From the NCBI GenBank assembly GCA_964458645.1, contig CAYWJU010000004.1, forward strand, positions 62,001 through 126,000: a stretch of DNA of 64,000 nucleotides, written 5' to 3'. The translations under genes were made by a program, and so were the position numbers. The notes under the pieces are model-generated. The model saw only the letters and a list, made by a program, of their open reading frames with translations, had not been told where the DNA came from and did not search any database. Source of the DNA: DAORHV01 sp964458645. GTDB lineage: Bacteria > Patescibacteriota > Gracilibacteria > Peribacterales > Peribacteraceae. The number at the start of each line of letters is the position of its first letter. Position 1 is the first letter of the stretch. Shown piece after piece: positions 1 to 8,321 of this stretch.

Positions 1-1445
1 GCTACGTACTCTTTGGACGGAATGATTTTTTCGTAGTCCAGCCATTCGCCGATTGTGGACCGCAGCGTGAGCGTGCGAGAGACAGGCCGAAGTTCCGGCA
101 GGTCGGCAATAGACATGACATGTGTCACTGCACCGTCCACCGAACCATTCGGCTGAACGGCAAATTGCGATGCCGAAACCAACGACACCGTTGCGTCGTT
201 CTGCCACACACACAGGCGAACATCGGGATGCAGGCCGGACTGCTGAATGGCGACGCGCCCTTCAATGGAATCAAACGTTATGCCATAGCCCTGGCTACGA
301 CTACGCCACCATTGTGCGTACGTATGCAATGTTGATACGGATGTCGCAGGCAATGCTTGGATTGCCTCTATGACTCCGCCACCGGACAGCAACGGCAGAT
401 CGCTCGGGTGACCATACAGATGCACCGGCAAACATGCGCCGTGAAGCGCAGCCACGAGGCGTCGATAATACTCGGCGATTCCCGTCACCGGCGTCTTGGC
501 ATTCCATTTGCGAAAGTTGATCGGCGATACGGCATGCACAGGAACCTGCAACGCCGTGGATGTGCGGCCGTCACACGGCGGATCGCACGGGTAGGCGTCG
601 TGAGCAAAGCCGAACTCGGAACTGTAGTCATACCCGAGTGCCTCCACCACTCTCTGTACGCCGTTATTCCATTTGGCCGACGGGGTCACCATGGAATGCA
701 CTTCGACTCCAAGTGAGCGCAGACAGGCATCTGCGCGTCGCATGTTTACAACGTTATTCGGCTCATCGCGGAAGGTGTAGTGACGGTACGCATGCGAGCC
801 GATTTCCACGCCGCTTTGCTTCAGGCGAGCCAATCGCTCGGGTTTACCGTCCAGATCCGCGCACGTTAGGAACCAACTGCTGGAAGCCTCCAGTGGTGCC
901 AGGAGATCGCAGGTATCGGCCCATTCGCGCTCGTCGTACCAATCGGCATCCACCCGCACGTTCACGTGTGTTCGCGCATCACCCGGAAAGTACCAAGCAT
1001 GCAGTAGCGGCAAACCCACGTGTGCAAAAGCCGTACGAAGTGCAGTGCGCCACTGTGTATGAAGTCGTAGGTGATTCGCCGCCGCGCAGGGTACCAGCGC
1101 CGTTGCATCCGGCGTATAACCGGAGAGTTGCCAAATACGCCTTCCGGCAATCGCGTCGCCAAACGCCGAGATATCGATGGGAACGACCAAGCCCACTCCG
1201 GCCCGTGCACGGAGCGACAACGCCCACGCATCCGCAGTCACCAACACTCCCCCCCTGCGCACGTACGCCTCCATGCCTGCGCGAGCATGTTCGGCCACCG
1301 AAAGAGAACAAGCTACTGGGAAGCCGCCCGATTCTGGAGTGTCGGCCAGTACATAGGGAATGCCAAGCTGGCGTGCCAGAAACTCGGGTACTCCGTATCC
1401 GGAGGCAGTGTCGATAATGGTCAAGCCGTAGGGCCGCGGTGACAT
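1..1445 (-). CDS. NodB-fold polysaccharide deacetylase-like protein, 3' end outside the window
   Basis: About 481 residues are readable on the minus strand without a stop; the gene runs off the left edge, so its C-terminus is missing. The middle third has the polysaccharide deacetylase (carbohydrate esterase 4) pattern: an aspartate-containing strand HVNVRVDADWYD near residue 162, SSWFLT about 30 residues later, then the metal-site motif EIGSHAYRHYTF with the HxxxH histidines, and a late LYGHPSD. The family removes acyl groups from amino sugars of surface polymers. The first ~150 residues resemble no domain I know. No signal peptide is obvious. The ATG at 1445 is the first start after a stop-free upstream stretch; it lies 36 bp from the divergent asnB start. 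Fold assignment is fairly firm; substrate is unknown. The two catalytic aspartates of classical enzymes are not all clearly placed, so activity is inferred. Confidence 0.72.
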   Translation of the reverse strand, partial: MSPRPYGLTIIDTASGYGVPEFLARQLGIPYVLADTPESGGFPVACSLSVAEHARAGMEAYVRRGGVLVTADAWALSLRARAGVGLVVPIDISAFGDAIAGRRIWQLSGYTPDATALVPCAAANHLRLHTQWRTALRTAFAHVGLPLLHAWYFPGDARTHVNVRVDADWYDEREWADTCDLLAPLEASSSWFLTCADLDGKPERLARLKQSGVEIGSHAYRHYTFRDEPNNVVNMRRADACLRSLGVEVHSMVTPSAKWNNGVQRVVEALGYDYSSEFGFAHDAYPCDPPCDGRTSTALQVPVHAVSPINFRKWNAKTPVTGIAEYYRRLVAALHGACLPVHLYGHPSDLPLLSGGGVIEAIQALPATSVSTLHTYAQWWRSRSQGYGITFDSIEGRVAIQQSGLHPDVRLCVWQNDATVSLVSASQFAVQPNGSVDGAVTHVMSIADLPELRPVSRTLTLRSTIGEWLDYEKIIPSKEYV

Positions 1446-1468
1446 GGCTGGAAAGTGGGTGACGCTCT

Positions 1469-1475
1469 GTATACT
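1469..1475 (+). promoter_or_regulatory. -10 box of asnB, possibly shared with the divergent deacetylase gene
   Basis: TATACT at 1470-1475 ends 6 nt before the asnB ATG (1482), predicting transcription from the start codon. The overlapping TGTATA reads as TATACA on the minus strand and could serve the divergent gene, giving it a leader of about 16 nt. Confidence 0.55.
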
Positions 1476-1481
1476 AACAGC

Positions 1482-3302
1482 ATGTGCGGAATTACCGGAT
1501 TCTACGGCGAAGACAAGGTGCGCATTGATGCAATGACGAATGTGTTAGTGCACCGCGGGCCGGACGGCAACGCGACGCTGGTGACGCATGGTGTCTCGCT
1601 CGGCCACGCACGTCTGGCGATTTTAGATCCGTCACCCACCGCAGATCAGCCGATGTGGAACGACTCAAAAACGGCGGTCATCGTCTACAACGGCGAGATT
1701 TTCAACTACCGAGAATTGCGCAGTGCCGAGAAATTCGACTGCGTGACCAGCGGGGACACTGAAGTGTTGCTGAAGCTCTACGACAAGTACGGCATCAGCT
1801 TCGTGAAATTGCTACGCGGCATGTTCGCCTTCGGCCTGTACGACACCCGCACGAAAACCTGGTACCTGGCCCGTGACACAGGCGGCATCAAGCCGCTGTT
1901 CGTGTCGTATCCCAACGGCAAACTCCATTTTGCATCCGAGATGCGCTCGCTGATGAAAGCGCTGCCCAAGAAACCCGAACTGAATATGGAGGCGCTTTCG
2001 CAATACGTACGCCTGCACTACGTTCCCGGCCCGCATACGCTGTGCCAGGGAATCGAATCGGTGCCCCCCGGGACGGTAATCGCCTGGAACGAACACGGCG
2101 AAGCACGCGACACGTTCCGGCCGATGGTCGAGCCGGTGCACTACCATTCCAGGAGTGATTTTCGCGCTCACTTCCCAGAGCTGATGGATATGGTGGTGGC
2201 CGATCATCTGGTGTCGGATAAACCGGTGGGATTGTTCCTGAGCGGCGGCATGGATTCGTCCATCGTGCTGCACCACATGAGCAACCATGCCAAGAAACCG
2301 ATCAAGACGTTCACGGTGCGGTTCGAGGCTACCGCCGACGAAGACGAGGCGCGTTTCAACAAAGACGCCGAAGTCGCCAAACTGACGGCCAAGCACTACG
2401 GCACCGACCACCGCGAGGTGGTGCTGACCGCCGGGCTGTGCCGCAATATCTATGCGGATGCTGCACGGTCGCTGGACCAACCCAATGCCGACTCGGTGGC
2501 CATGGCGCAGTTCGTGTTGTCGCGCGAAGCCAAGAAACACGTGGATGTTGTGTTGAGCGGAGCCGGCGGAGATGAGTTGTTCGGTGGCTATCCGCGCTAC
2601 CGCATCGCTCGTATCCTGCGTGCTTTGCGCGGCGTGCCGTCGGGCATTCGCGGCGTGTCGGCACGCATGGCCGGCCACCCGGTGGACGTGCTGCAAATGC
2701 AGCCCGGCGCACAGTTGGCCGAACGCCTGCTGGCCCGCGCGACGAAAGAAACGCACCCGCTCACGCGCGGCAGGTGGTTTAAGCCCGAGGCGACCACCGA
2801 CTTGTTCCGTGAGCGGTTCAAGGCACTACCGCAGAACATGGACCCGCTGCGCACGATGATGGAATTCGACCGCAATCTGTGGCTGGTGGATGAATCGCTG
2901 CGACTGTGCGATGGCGTCACCATGGCCAGCGGCCTGGAGTGCCGCGTGCCGTTCGTGGACCCGCTCGTCATCGCCGCGTCGCACGGCACCAAGGCAAGCT
3001 GGCACGTGGATTTCCGCCGCACGAAGACACTGCTGAAAGACACGTATTATCCGGTGCTACCAGACTCAGTGCGAACAATTGGAAAATCCTCGTTCTATCC
3101 GCCGTTGGCCAAGTGGTTCCGCCGCGAATGCGCCCCATTGGTGGAAGCCGCGCTGGAGCATAAGCGCATTCAGGAGCTGTTCGACGTGGAAGCGTTGCGC
3201 GCCGTCTTCGACGCCCACAAAAACCACACCAAGTACGGCTTGCACACGCTGCAGATGATTACGCAGCTGGCGGCATGGTTCGATGAAGTGTACGACGCGT
3301 AA
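1482..3302 (+). CDS. asnB: Asparagine synthase (glutamine-hydrolysing)
   Basis: 606 residues. The start is set by the class II glutamine amidotransferase rule: Cys must follow Met (MCGITGF), which excludes the upstream in-frame ATG at 1455. The N-terminal glutaminase domain (about 1-210) shows the conserved RGPDG and NGEIFNY strings. The C-terminal synthase domain has the ATP pyrophosphatase P-loop SGGMDSS at 254-260. The enzyme transfers glutamine ammonia to aspartate or a related carboxylate using ATP. AsnB homologues in polysaccharide clusters often amidate uronic acids, and this one sits between a deacetylase and sugar-modifying genes, so either role is possible. Its -10 box leaves no leader. 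A hairpin repeat follows the stop codon. Confidence 0.9.
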   Translation: MCGITGFYGEDKVRIDAMTNVLVHRGPDGNATLVTHGVSLGHARLAILDPSPTADQPMWNDSKTAVIVYNGEIFNYRELRSAEKFDCVTSGDTEVLLKLYDKYGISFVKLLRGMFAFGLYDTRTKTWYLARDTGGIKPLFVSYPNGKLHFASEMRSLMKALPKKPELNMEALSQYVRLHYVPGPHTLCQGIESVPPGTVIAWNEHGEARDTFRPMVEPVHYHSRSDFRAHFPELMDMVVADHLVSDKPVGLFLSGGMDSSIVLHHMSNHAKKPIKTFTVRFEATADEDEARFNKDAEVAKLTAKHYGTDHREVVLTAGLCRNIYADAARSLDQPNADSVAMAQFVLSREAKKHVDVVLSGAGGDELFGGYPRYRIARILRALRGVPSGIRGVSARMAGHPVDVLQMQPGAQLAERLLARATKETHPLTRGRWFKPEATTDLFRERFKALPQNMDPLRTMMEFDRNLWLVDESLRLCDGVTMASGLECRVPFVDPLVIAASHGTKASWHVDFRRTKTLLKDTYYPVLPDSVRTIGKSSFYPPLAKWFRRECAPLVEAALEHKRIQELFDVEALRAVFDAHKNHTKYGLHTLQMITQLAAWFDEVYDA

Positions 3303-3400
3303 CGGAGGATTCCGAAGAATCCGATGCAACCGAAGAAACCGAAGATGTGTGTTTTTCGTCGGACTCGTCGGAATCTTCGGTTCCCTCGGAATCCTTTATT
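3303..3400. repeat. 9-nt periodic inverted-repeat hairpin, copy A
   Basis: Directly after the asnB stop there is an array of units of the type NNCCGANGA (3305-3344), then a short T-rich loop, then the inverted form TCNTCGGNN (3358-3398). The arms can pair over most of their length with mismatches. A second copy lies at 23530-23632. The element separates two convergent genes and overlaps the 3' end of the methyltransferase gene, so it may act as a transcription stop for either strand. Confidence 0.6.
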
Positions 3401-4235
3401 TTGGCTCGCACACATATGTCGTCCCGTGGCCGAAATTCCGGAAGAACGGCAGCCAGGCCAGTTTCTCGAACAGGAAACTCAGCGGCAACAAAAACGGCAA
3501 GTACGGGAAGATCACCGCGCTGCAGCCGTAGGCGGTCACGCGCAGATTTCCGGCTTCGATCTTCTTTTTGCCCACCCACGGGAAACGCCAGATGTGGATC
3601 AGCTCCATGTTGCCCTCGTAGCCTTCGTTCACACCTTCCTGCCCGGTGAATAACGCGCCAAGGACGCGGAGGAATCCTTTGGGAATCGCGTACAGACTCT
3701 TGCGCGACAGCACCCAGAACTTGTCGCCGCCGAGCAGCGACAGCGCGCCAAGGCTCAGACAGGTGGGAATGGCGATGATGACCTGCTTACGAGCAAGACG
3801 AGAGAGTTCGCGGGCGCCTTGGGTAAAGTCCGGCACATGTTCGAGCACATGACTGGAGACAACATAATCGAATGACTTGTCCGCAAAGGCCATGTGTTCC
3901 ACGTCACCGGTCTGGAACGTAATTTTGCCGGTCAACCCTTTGGTTTCGGCATACGCCTTGGCCGCCACGATATTCGGCTCGGAGAGATCCACGCCGGTCA
4001 CGATGCAGCCTTTCTCCGCCAGCATGAAGCTGAGTGCGCCCGGTCCGCAGCCCGCATCCAGTACGGTGGCGCCGGCCGGCACGCGGTCCACGAACGCCTT
4101 CCACTGCATGTCGTGGGCGTGACGCCGGATCGCAAACGGCGAACCGAGGCGTTTTTCAATAATGCGATCGTCGAGCGTGGTGTAAATCTCCTTGTTACGC
4201 TCGGGACTGGCGATGGTGCTGGAGGAGGGAGTCAT
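3396..4235 (-). CDS. Class I SAM-dependent methyltransferase
   Basis: 279 residues. Motif I VLDAGCGPGALS near residue 55-66 binds SAM; further Rossmann-fold features are GVDLSEPNI and FDYVVSSHVLEHV. The C-terminal third is hydrophobic (FPYLPFLLPLSFLF), suggesting membrane association. It is the last gene of a minus-strand run: the upstream glycosyltransferase stops at 4195, so a start at 4235 overlaps it by 41 bp. No later in-frame ATG would keep motif I complete with its usual lead-in. Likely a sugar or lipid-linked-sugar methyltransferase by context; substrate not determinable. Confidence 0.75.
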   Translation of the reverse strand: MTPSSSTIASPERNKEIYTTLDDRIIEKRLGSPFAIRRHAHDMQWKAFVDRVPAGATVLDAGCGPGALSFMLAEKGCIVTGVDLSEPNIVAAKAYAETKGLTGKITFQTGDVEHMAFADKSFDYVVSSHVLEHVPDFTQGARELSRLARKQVIIAIPTCLSLGALSLLGGDKFWVLSRKSLYAIPKGFLRVLGALFTGQEGVNEGYEGNMELIHIWRFPWVGKKKIEAGNLRVTAYGCSAVIFPYLPFLLPLSFLFEKLAWLPFFRNFGHGTTYVCEPK

Positions 4236-5379
4236 AGATGACGATGTACTGCTTGGTGATGGCTTCCCATGAATACTCGCGCTCCACGAGCTGTCTGGCA
4301 AGCTCGCCTTTGGCCTTCAACGGCTCCGGGTTCTTTAGGAATGCAACCAACGCGTCCACGAGCGGCTGCAATTGCTCGGCAGGCAGGCGGTCCGGCGGTC
4401 CGTAGTTGCAGGCTTCGTCGTTATAAATGTTCACGAGTTGGCCGTACGTGCTTTCCTTTCCAAGCAAGTCGATGAGTCCGCCGACGCGGCTGGCGATGAG
4501 CGGCTTACCCATGCCCATGGCCTCGATACACGCGATGCTGCGGGCTTCGGCGCTGCTGGGAATCACCACCAGATCGGCGTGCTGGTAATACGCGGCCAGC
4601 GTGTCGTTGCCGCGCTTGCCGAGCAGCGTGACGTGGTTCTGGAGTTTGTTCTCTTCAATGAGCTGGCGGATGAACTGCTCCACTCGGCCCTCGCCGATGG
4701 CGAAATAGTGGAAGTCCTGCACCTGCTTCACAACCAGTCCGAGCGCCTGCACGAAAATATGGATACCGTTTTTCGGCACCAGTCTGCGCACGCTCACGAT
4801 TTTGCGCACGCTCCTGGAGAGCGTCGCGAATTCGGGCGGCATCGGAAGTGTTGCATCGGGCTTGAAGCGACGCGCGTCATACCCATTGCTAACGAGTGTA
4901 ATTTTGGAGCGCGGCACGAATGCGGCAGTGAGGTCTGTGATTTCATCACTGGTGGAGGTGATGTGCGTTGCGGTCCACATGGACACGTGCTGGCAGACCT
5001 TCACCAGGAGCGAGTTGAACCACGTGCCGCCGGCCTCGGGCACGATGCCCTTTCCCTGCTGCGTAAGGAGCATGGGCTTGTTGCGCAGCTTGGCGATGAC
5101 GCCGGCCATGGCGGCCAGGCGGAACGAGTACTGGCAGTGCACCAGGTCGTGCTGGCCGACGAGTTTCCAGAGTGTTTTCCAGTTGTTCCAGAGCTGCATC
5201 GGCAGCATGCGCCAACCCACGCGTACCACATCGGCTTCGTCATCGGTGATCTTGGTGGTGTTGGTGAACAGCGTCGCCGAGTGCCCGGCGCGCGTCAGCT
5301 CCTTCAGCAGATTATGCACGCAGACCTCTGCCCCGCCGATGTGCGGGAAGTAATCCTCGCACGTGAGCAAAATGCGCAT
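4195..5379 (-). CDS. GT4-type glycosyltransferase
   Basis: 394 residues, GT-B fold. The start MRILLTCEDYFPHIGGAE has the classic N-terminal strand and the GGAE acceptor-site loop of GT4 enzymes. The C-terminal half has PSSAEARSIACIEAMGMGKPLIAS, close to the GT4 EX7E donor-site signature. One base separates its ATG from the stop of the upstream epimerase gene, so it is in the same operon (WecB, epimerase, this gene, methyltransferase). No Shine-Dalgarno sequence precedes it. It should transfer a nucleotide-activated sugar onto a lipid-linked acceptor at the cytoplasmic membrane; sugar unknown. Confidence 0.85.
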   Translation of the reverse strand: MRILLTCEDYFPHIGGAEVCVHNLLKELTRAGHSATLFTNTTKITDDEADVVRVGWRMLPMQLWNNWKTLWKLVGQHDLVHCQYSFRLAAMAGVIAKLRNKPMLLTQQGKGIVPEAGGTWFNSLLVKVCQHVSMWTATHITSTSDEITDLTAAFVPRSKITLVSNGYDARRFKPDATLPMPPEFATLSRSVRKIVSVRRLVPKNGIHIFVQALGLVVKQVQDFHYFAIGEGRVEQFIRQLIEENKLQNHVTLLGKRGNDTLAAYYQHADLVVIPSSAEARSIACIEAMGMGKPLIASRVGGLIDLLGKESTYGQLVNIYNDEACNYGPPDRLPAEQLQPLVDALVAFLKNPEPLKAKGELARQLVEREYSWEAITKQYIVIYDSLLQHHRQSRA

Positions 5380-5380
5380 G

Positions 5381-6355
5381 CTAGAACTTCGGGAAATGCC
5401 GCTCGTGCTGCTTGAGCCAATCAAATGTCAGTTGTAAATGTGGCTTAAAATCCACCACTGCCTTGTACCCCAGTTCTTTCTCGGTCTTCGACACGTCGGC
5501 ACGGCGATTTTTAATGCTGTCCCATGCACGCGGCGGCTTGAATGCAATCCCCGCTTTGTTGCCGACGATGGCATTGATGGTCTCGGCCAGCTCGACGATG
5601 GTGACTTCATGACCTGAGCCGACGTTGTAGATTTTGCCGTTGGCGATGTCTTTCTCTGCAGCCAGCAACGTGCCTTGCACGGTGTTGTCCACGAAGTTGA
5701 AGTCACGCGACGTGGTCTTGTCGCCGGTAATCGGCAGCGCCATGCCTTGCATGGCCATGGCAAAGAAATTCGGAATGACGTTGCGGTAACGGCCGGGTAG
5801 CTCGCCGGGGCCGAACGAGTTGAAGTACCGCAGCACGGTCGTGTTCATCTTGTGGTGGCGATTGTAGAACTCGACCAGAAACTCACCATGCAGCTTGTTA
5901 ATGGCATAGGGCGTGTCCAGGTGGTAATCCTTGTTGTCGACCGAGTAACTCTTGGCGTTGCCGTACACGCACGACGAACTGGCGAACACGAACTTCTTCA
6001 CACCAGCGCGGCGGCTGTACTCCAACACTTTGGCGGTGCCGAGGCTGTTCACCTCGCAATCGATGACCGGGTGTTCGAGTGAGCTCTGGTGGGCGAAGTT
6101 GGCGGCCAAGTGAAACACGACATCCTGCGGGCGGTCCAGCAGGGCGTGGCGCAGCGTTTCGTCGCTGATGATGGAGCGGCGGAAATGCGTCACGCGCGGA
6201 TCGCTCACAATGTCCAAGGTTGCGTCGGGCGCGCTGGAACTGAAGTCATCGATAATCGTGAGTGTGTTAATCTCACGCTTCAGCAATTCGCGCGACAATG
6301 CCGAACCGATTGCTCCGAGTCCGCCGGTGATGAGCACGTTGGCTCCGCGAATCAT
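5381..6355 (-). CDS. Extended-SDR nucleotide-sugar epimerase/dehydratase
   Basis: 324 residues. NAD-binding loop GGLGAIGS near residue 11-18, serine triad member in FASSSCVYG and YAINK catalytic Tyr/Lys place it in the extended short-chain dehydrogenase family (UDP-glucose/UDP-GlcNAc 4-epimerase-like). NTTVLRYFNSFGPGE is the usual substrate-loop region. It overlaps the WecB gene by four bases (ATGA), so the two are translationally coupled. With WecB it may supply an epimerised HexNAc nucleotide sugar. The exact substrate cannot be read from the sequence. Confidence 0.82.
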   Translation of the reverse strand: MIRGANVLITGGLGAIGSALSRELLKREINTLTIIDDFSSSAPDATLDIVSDPRVTHFRRSIISDETLRHALLDRPQDVVFHLAANFAHQSSLEHPVIDCEVNSLGTAKVLEYSRRAGVKKFVFASSSCVYGNAKSYSVDNKDYHLDTPYAINKLHGEFLVEFYNRHHKMNTTVLRYFNSFGPGELPGRYRNVIPNFFAMAMQGMALPITGDKTTSRDFNFVDNTVQGTLLAAEKDIANGKIYNVGSGHEVTIVELAETINAIVGNKAGIAFKPPRAWDSIKNRRADVSKTEKELGYKAVVDFKPHLQLTFDWLKQHERHFPKF

Positions 6356-7434
6356 GAAAAGGAGGAAGTGACGCGGAGTATACGCTCCCCCGCGCGCCCG
6401 TCCCAGAGCTCCGGTACCGCCACGGTGGGCGGTGCAGGGTACTCGGCGTAGGCCAAGACCTTTTTCACGTCGGCAGGCTTCTCCAAGTCGATGAGTGTGT
6501 TACTGCCGCTGTCCACGGTACTGGGGCGCTCGGTGTTTTTGCGTAGCGTGAAGCACTTTTTCTTTAACAGCACGGCTTCTTCTTGAATGCCGCCCGAATC
6601 GGTGAGCACGAAGCGCGCCTGGCTGACGAGCTTCAGAAACGGAATGTAGCCGAGCGGTTCGATAACGGTGATATCGGACGAAATCTTGTCCAGGAGCCCG
6701 AAACGCTCCAATGAAGCTTTAGTGCGGTGATGCAGCGGCAACACGACCGGGGTTCGGCTTGCGACTTCGCCCAAGAATTTGAGGTTCCGTTGCAAGGCCT
6801 CGGCGGTGTCGACGTTGCTGGGGCGATGCAGAGTCACGACTGCGAACGGCGATGAAATGCCTTCGGGCATCTCGGCGTGTTCAATGTGGGGCATCATGCG
6901 GATGAGCGTGTCGATCATGGTATTGCCGACAAGTTCCGCGCGGCCCTTCCGCTGTTCTTTCTTCAAGTTATCCATGCCCGACTGCTCGGATACCAGCAGC
7001 AAATCGGCAATGGCGTCGATGGCGATGCGGTTGTGTTCCTCTGGCATGGAGTCATCGAACGAGCGCAGTCCTGCTTCCACGTGCGCGATTTTGATACCGG
7101 CTTTCTTGGCTGCTTGAGCGGCTCCCACGGCTCCGTTCACGTCGCCGTAGACGAAAATCCAATCCGGCGCGTGTTTCTTGAACACGGGCAAGCAGGCGGC
7201 TTCGGTCTTAGCAATGACCTCTTCGCGCGTGCCGCCGTGGATACCAAGGTTTTCATCCGGCAACGGGATCCCAAGCTGCTCGAAGAAGATATCCGAAAAC
7301 AGCGGGTCGTAATGCTGGCCGGTGTGGACGATAAGGTGGCCGACCTCGTCGCCGTCTACGTCCGCGATGGCATGGTGGACGGCCGCGAGTTTCACGAAGT
7401 TGGGGCGCGCCGAACAAATGCTGAGGATTCTCAC
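6352..7434 (-). CDS. wecB: UDP-N-acetylglucosamine 2-epimerase, non-hydrolysing
   Basis: 360 residues. MRILSICSARPNFVKLAAV is the typical start (family: GTRPEAIK-like loop), followed by VHTGQHYDPLFSDIFF, VYGDVNGAVGAA, HVEAGLRSFDDSMPEEHNR and LTDSGGIQEEA, all signature segments of the UDP-GlcNAc 2-epimerase family. It interconverts UDP-GlcNAc and UDP-ManNAc in the cytoplasm. The start codon is GTG at 7434, only 6 nt after the extended -10 TGGTACACT, so a leaderless GTG start is predicted. Homologues acting on modified sugars (WbpI type) cannot be excluded. Confidence 0.88.
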   Translation of the reverse strand: MRILSICSARPNFVKLAAVHHAIADVDGDEVGHLIVHTGQHYDPLFSDIFFEQLGIPLPDENLGIHGGTREEVIAKTEAACLPVFKKHAPDWIFVYGDVNGAVGAAQAAKKAGIKIAHVEAGLRSFDDSMPEEHNRIAIDAIADLLLVSEQSGMDNLKKEQRKGRAELVGNTMIDTLIRMMPHIEHAEMPEGISSPFAVVTLHRPSNVDTAEALQRNLKFLGEVASRTPVVLPLHHRTKASLERFGLLDKISSDITVIEPLGYIPFLKLVSQARFVLTDSGGIQEEAVLLKKKCFTLRKNTERPSTVDSGSNTLIDLEKPADVKKVLAYAEYPAPPTVAVPELWDGRAGERILRVTSSFS

Positions 7435-7440
7435 GATTGG

Positions 7441-7449
7441 AGTGTACCA
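7441..7449 (-). promoter_or_regulatory. Extended -10 promoter of wecB
   Basis: On the minus strand TGG-TACACT ends 6 nt before the GTG start codon at 7434. This fits an extended -10 promoter with transcription starting at or next to the start codon. Confidence 0.6.
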
Positions 7450-7450
7450 C

Positions 7451-8281
7451 TCAGGCGACCTTCTTCAGCAGGAACTCGTTATTTAAGAGTCCGTTATTGC
7501 AAGTGAGGTTTTCGAGCGAAAATCCGCGCTGCTTGGCGAACGCAAAGATCTCCTGCACGGTAGCGACTTCGTACGGGTAGCCGCCGAGCCAATCCTTGAT
7601 GTTGATGCGCCAGGACATGCCTTTGCCGAAGTAATCCTGATGGTCGCGGATGACCTTGAACGGATTCCTGAGCATGAGACAGTACCCCACGAACAGCACG
7701 GACATCACCGCGTAATCGATGCAGTTCTGCAAGAACGCGGGCAACGACACGTAGAATTTCTTTTCCCACAGCCAGAACGACGACGGGCCGAACCGCATGT
7801 CCGGGTACAAGGCGAGGCCGTCCGCCTTGTTGTAAATGGCAATGAAGAACACACCGCCCGGTTTCACCAACGTCATGGCGTTCTCGATCGCCGGCCACAT
7901 GTTGCCCGTGTGGTGCAGCACGCCCCACGAATACACGACGTCGAACTGGCCCAGTGCACGCATGGCTTCGGCGTCCAGAACGGAAGCCTTCAGTACCTTC
8001 CAGTTGGCCGGATTGCCGGCTGCCTCTTTCAATTGTTGGCAACATGTGACGGAATCGGCATCCACATCCAAGCTCACGATTTCTTTGGCGCCCAGACGCA
8101 ATGCGGCCAACGAGTACAAACCGCTGCCGGCGCCTACGTCCACGAATGTCTTGCCCTGCAGATCGGCAACGCCCAAAAAGTTCGTGAGGGACTTCTGTGC
8201 CATCGCCACGCGGTCGTCGTTCAAATACTTTTTGTTGAACTCCTGCCAATTCAAACCAAACCTGAACGTGGGGGCGGTCAT
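7451..8281 (-). CDS. Class I SAM-dependent methyltransferase
   Basis: 276 residues from MTAPTFRFGLNWQEFNKKY. Motif I is FVDVGAGSGLYSLAAL; VVYSWGVLHHTG and LVKPGGVFFIAIYN are later core motifs. The N-terminal 'FNWQ...' lead-in and the SWRINIKDWLGGYPYE tail resemble sugar O-methyltransferases found in surface-polysaccharide clusters. A longer in-frame reading reaches 8734 but would overlap the neighbouring glycosyltransferase by 400 bp and lacks a promoter; the start at 8281 lies 6 nt after TACAAT. Confidence 0.8.
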   Translation of the reverse strand: MTAPTFRFGLNWQEFNKKYLNDDRVAMAQKSLTNFLGVADLQGKTFVDVGAGSGLYSLAALRLGAKEIVSLDVDADSVTCCQQLKEAAGNPANWKVLKASVLDAEAMRALGQFDVVYSWGVLHHTGNMWPAIENAMTLVKPGGVFFIAIYNKADGLALYPDMRFGPSSFWLWEKKFYVSLPAFLQNCIDYAVMSVLFVGYCLMLRNPFKVIRDHQDYFGKGMSWRINIKDWLGGYPYEVATVQEIFAFAKQRGFSLENLTCNNGLLNNEFLLKKVA

Positions 8282-8287
8282 GCGGCG

Positions 8288-8316
8288 ATTGTAGGAGTAG
8301 CAACACAAAACGACAA
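8288..8316 (-). promoter_or_regulatory. Sigma70-like promoter of the methyltransferase gene
   Basis: On the minus strand: -35 TTGTCG (8316-8311), spacer 17 nt, -10 TACAAT (8293-8288), then 6 nt to the ATG at 8281. Confidence 0.6.
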
Positions 8317-8321
8317 CGCGT

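Noticed and set aside
560..1417. 285-codon open frame on the plus strand
   Set aside because: It is rich in Arg/Pro, has no domain, and lies on the reverse of the NodB-like gene, whose motifs are clear.
3303..3400. Acidic low-complexity peptide encoded by the periodic repeat
   Set aside because: No promoter, no conserved start, and the arms pair with each other; a structural element explains it better.
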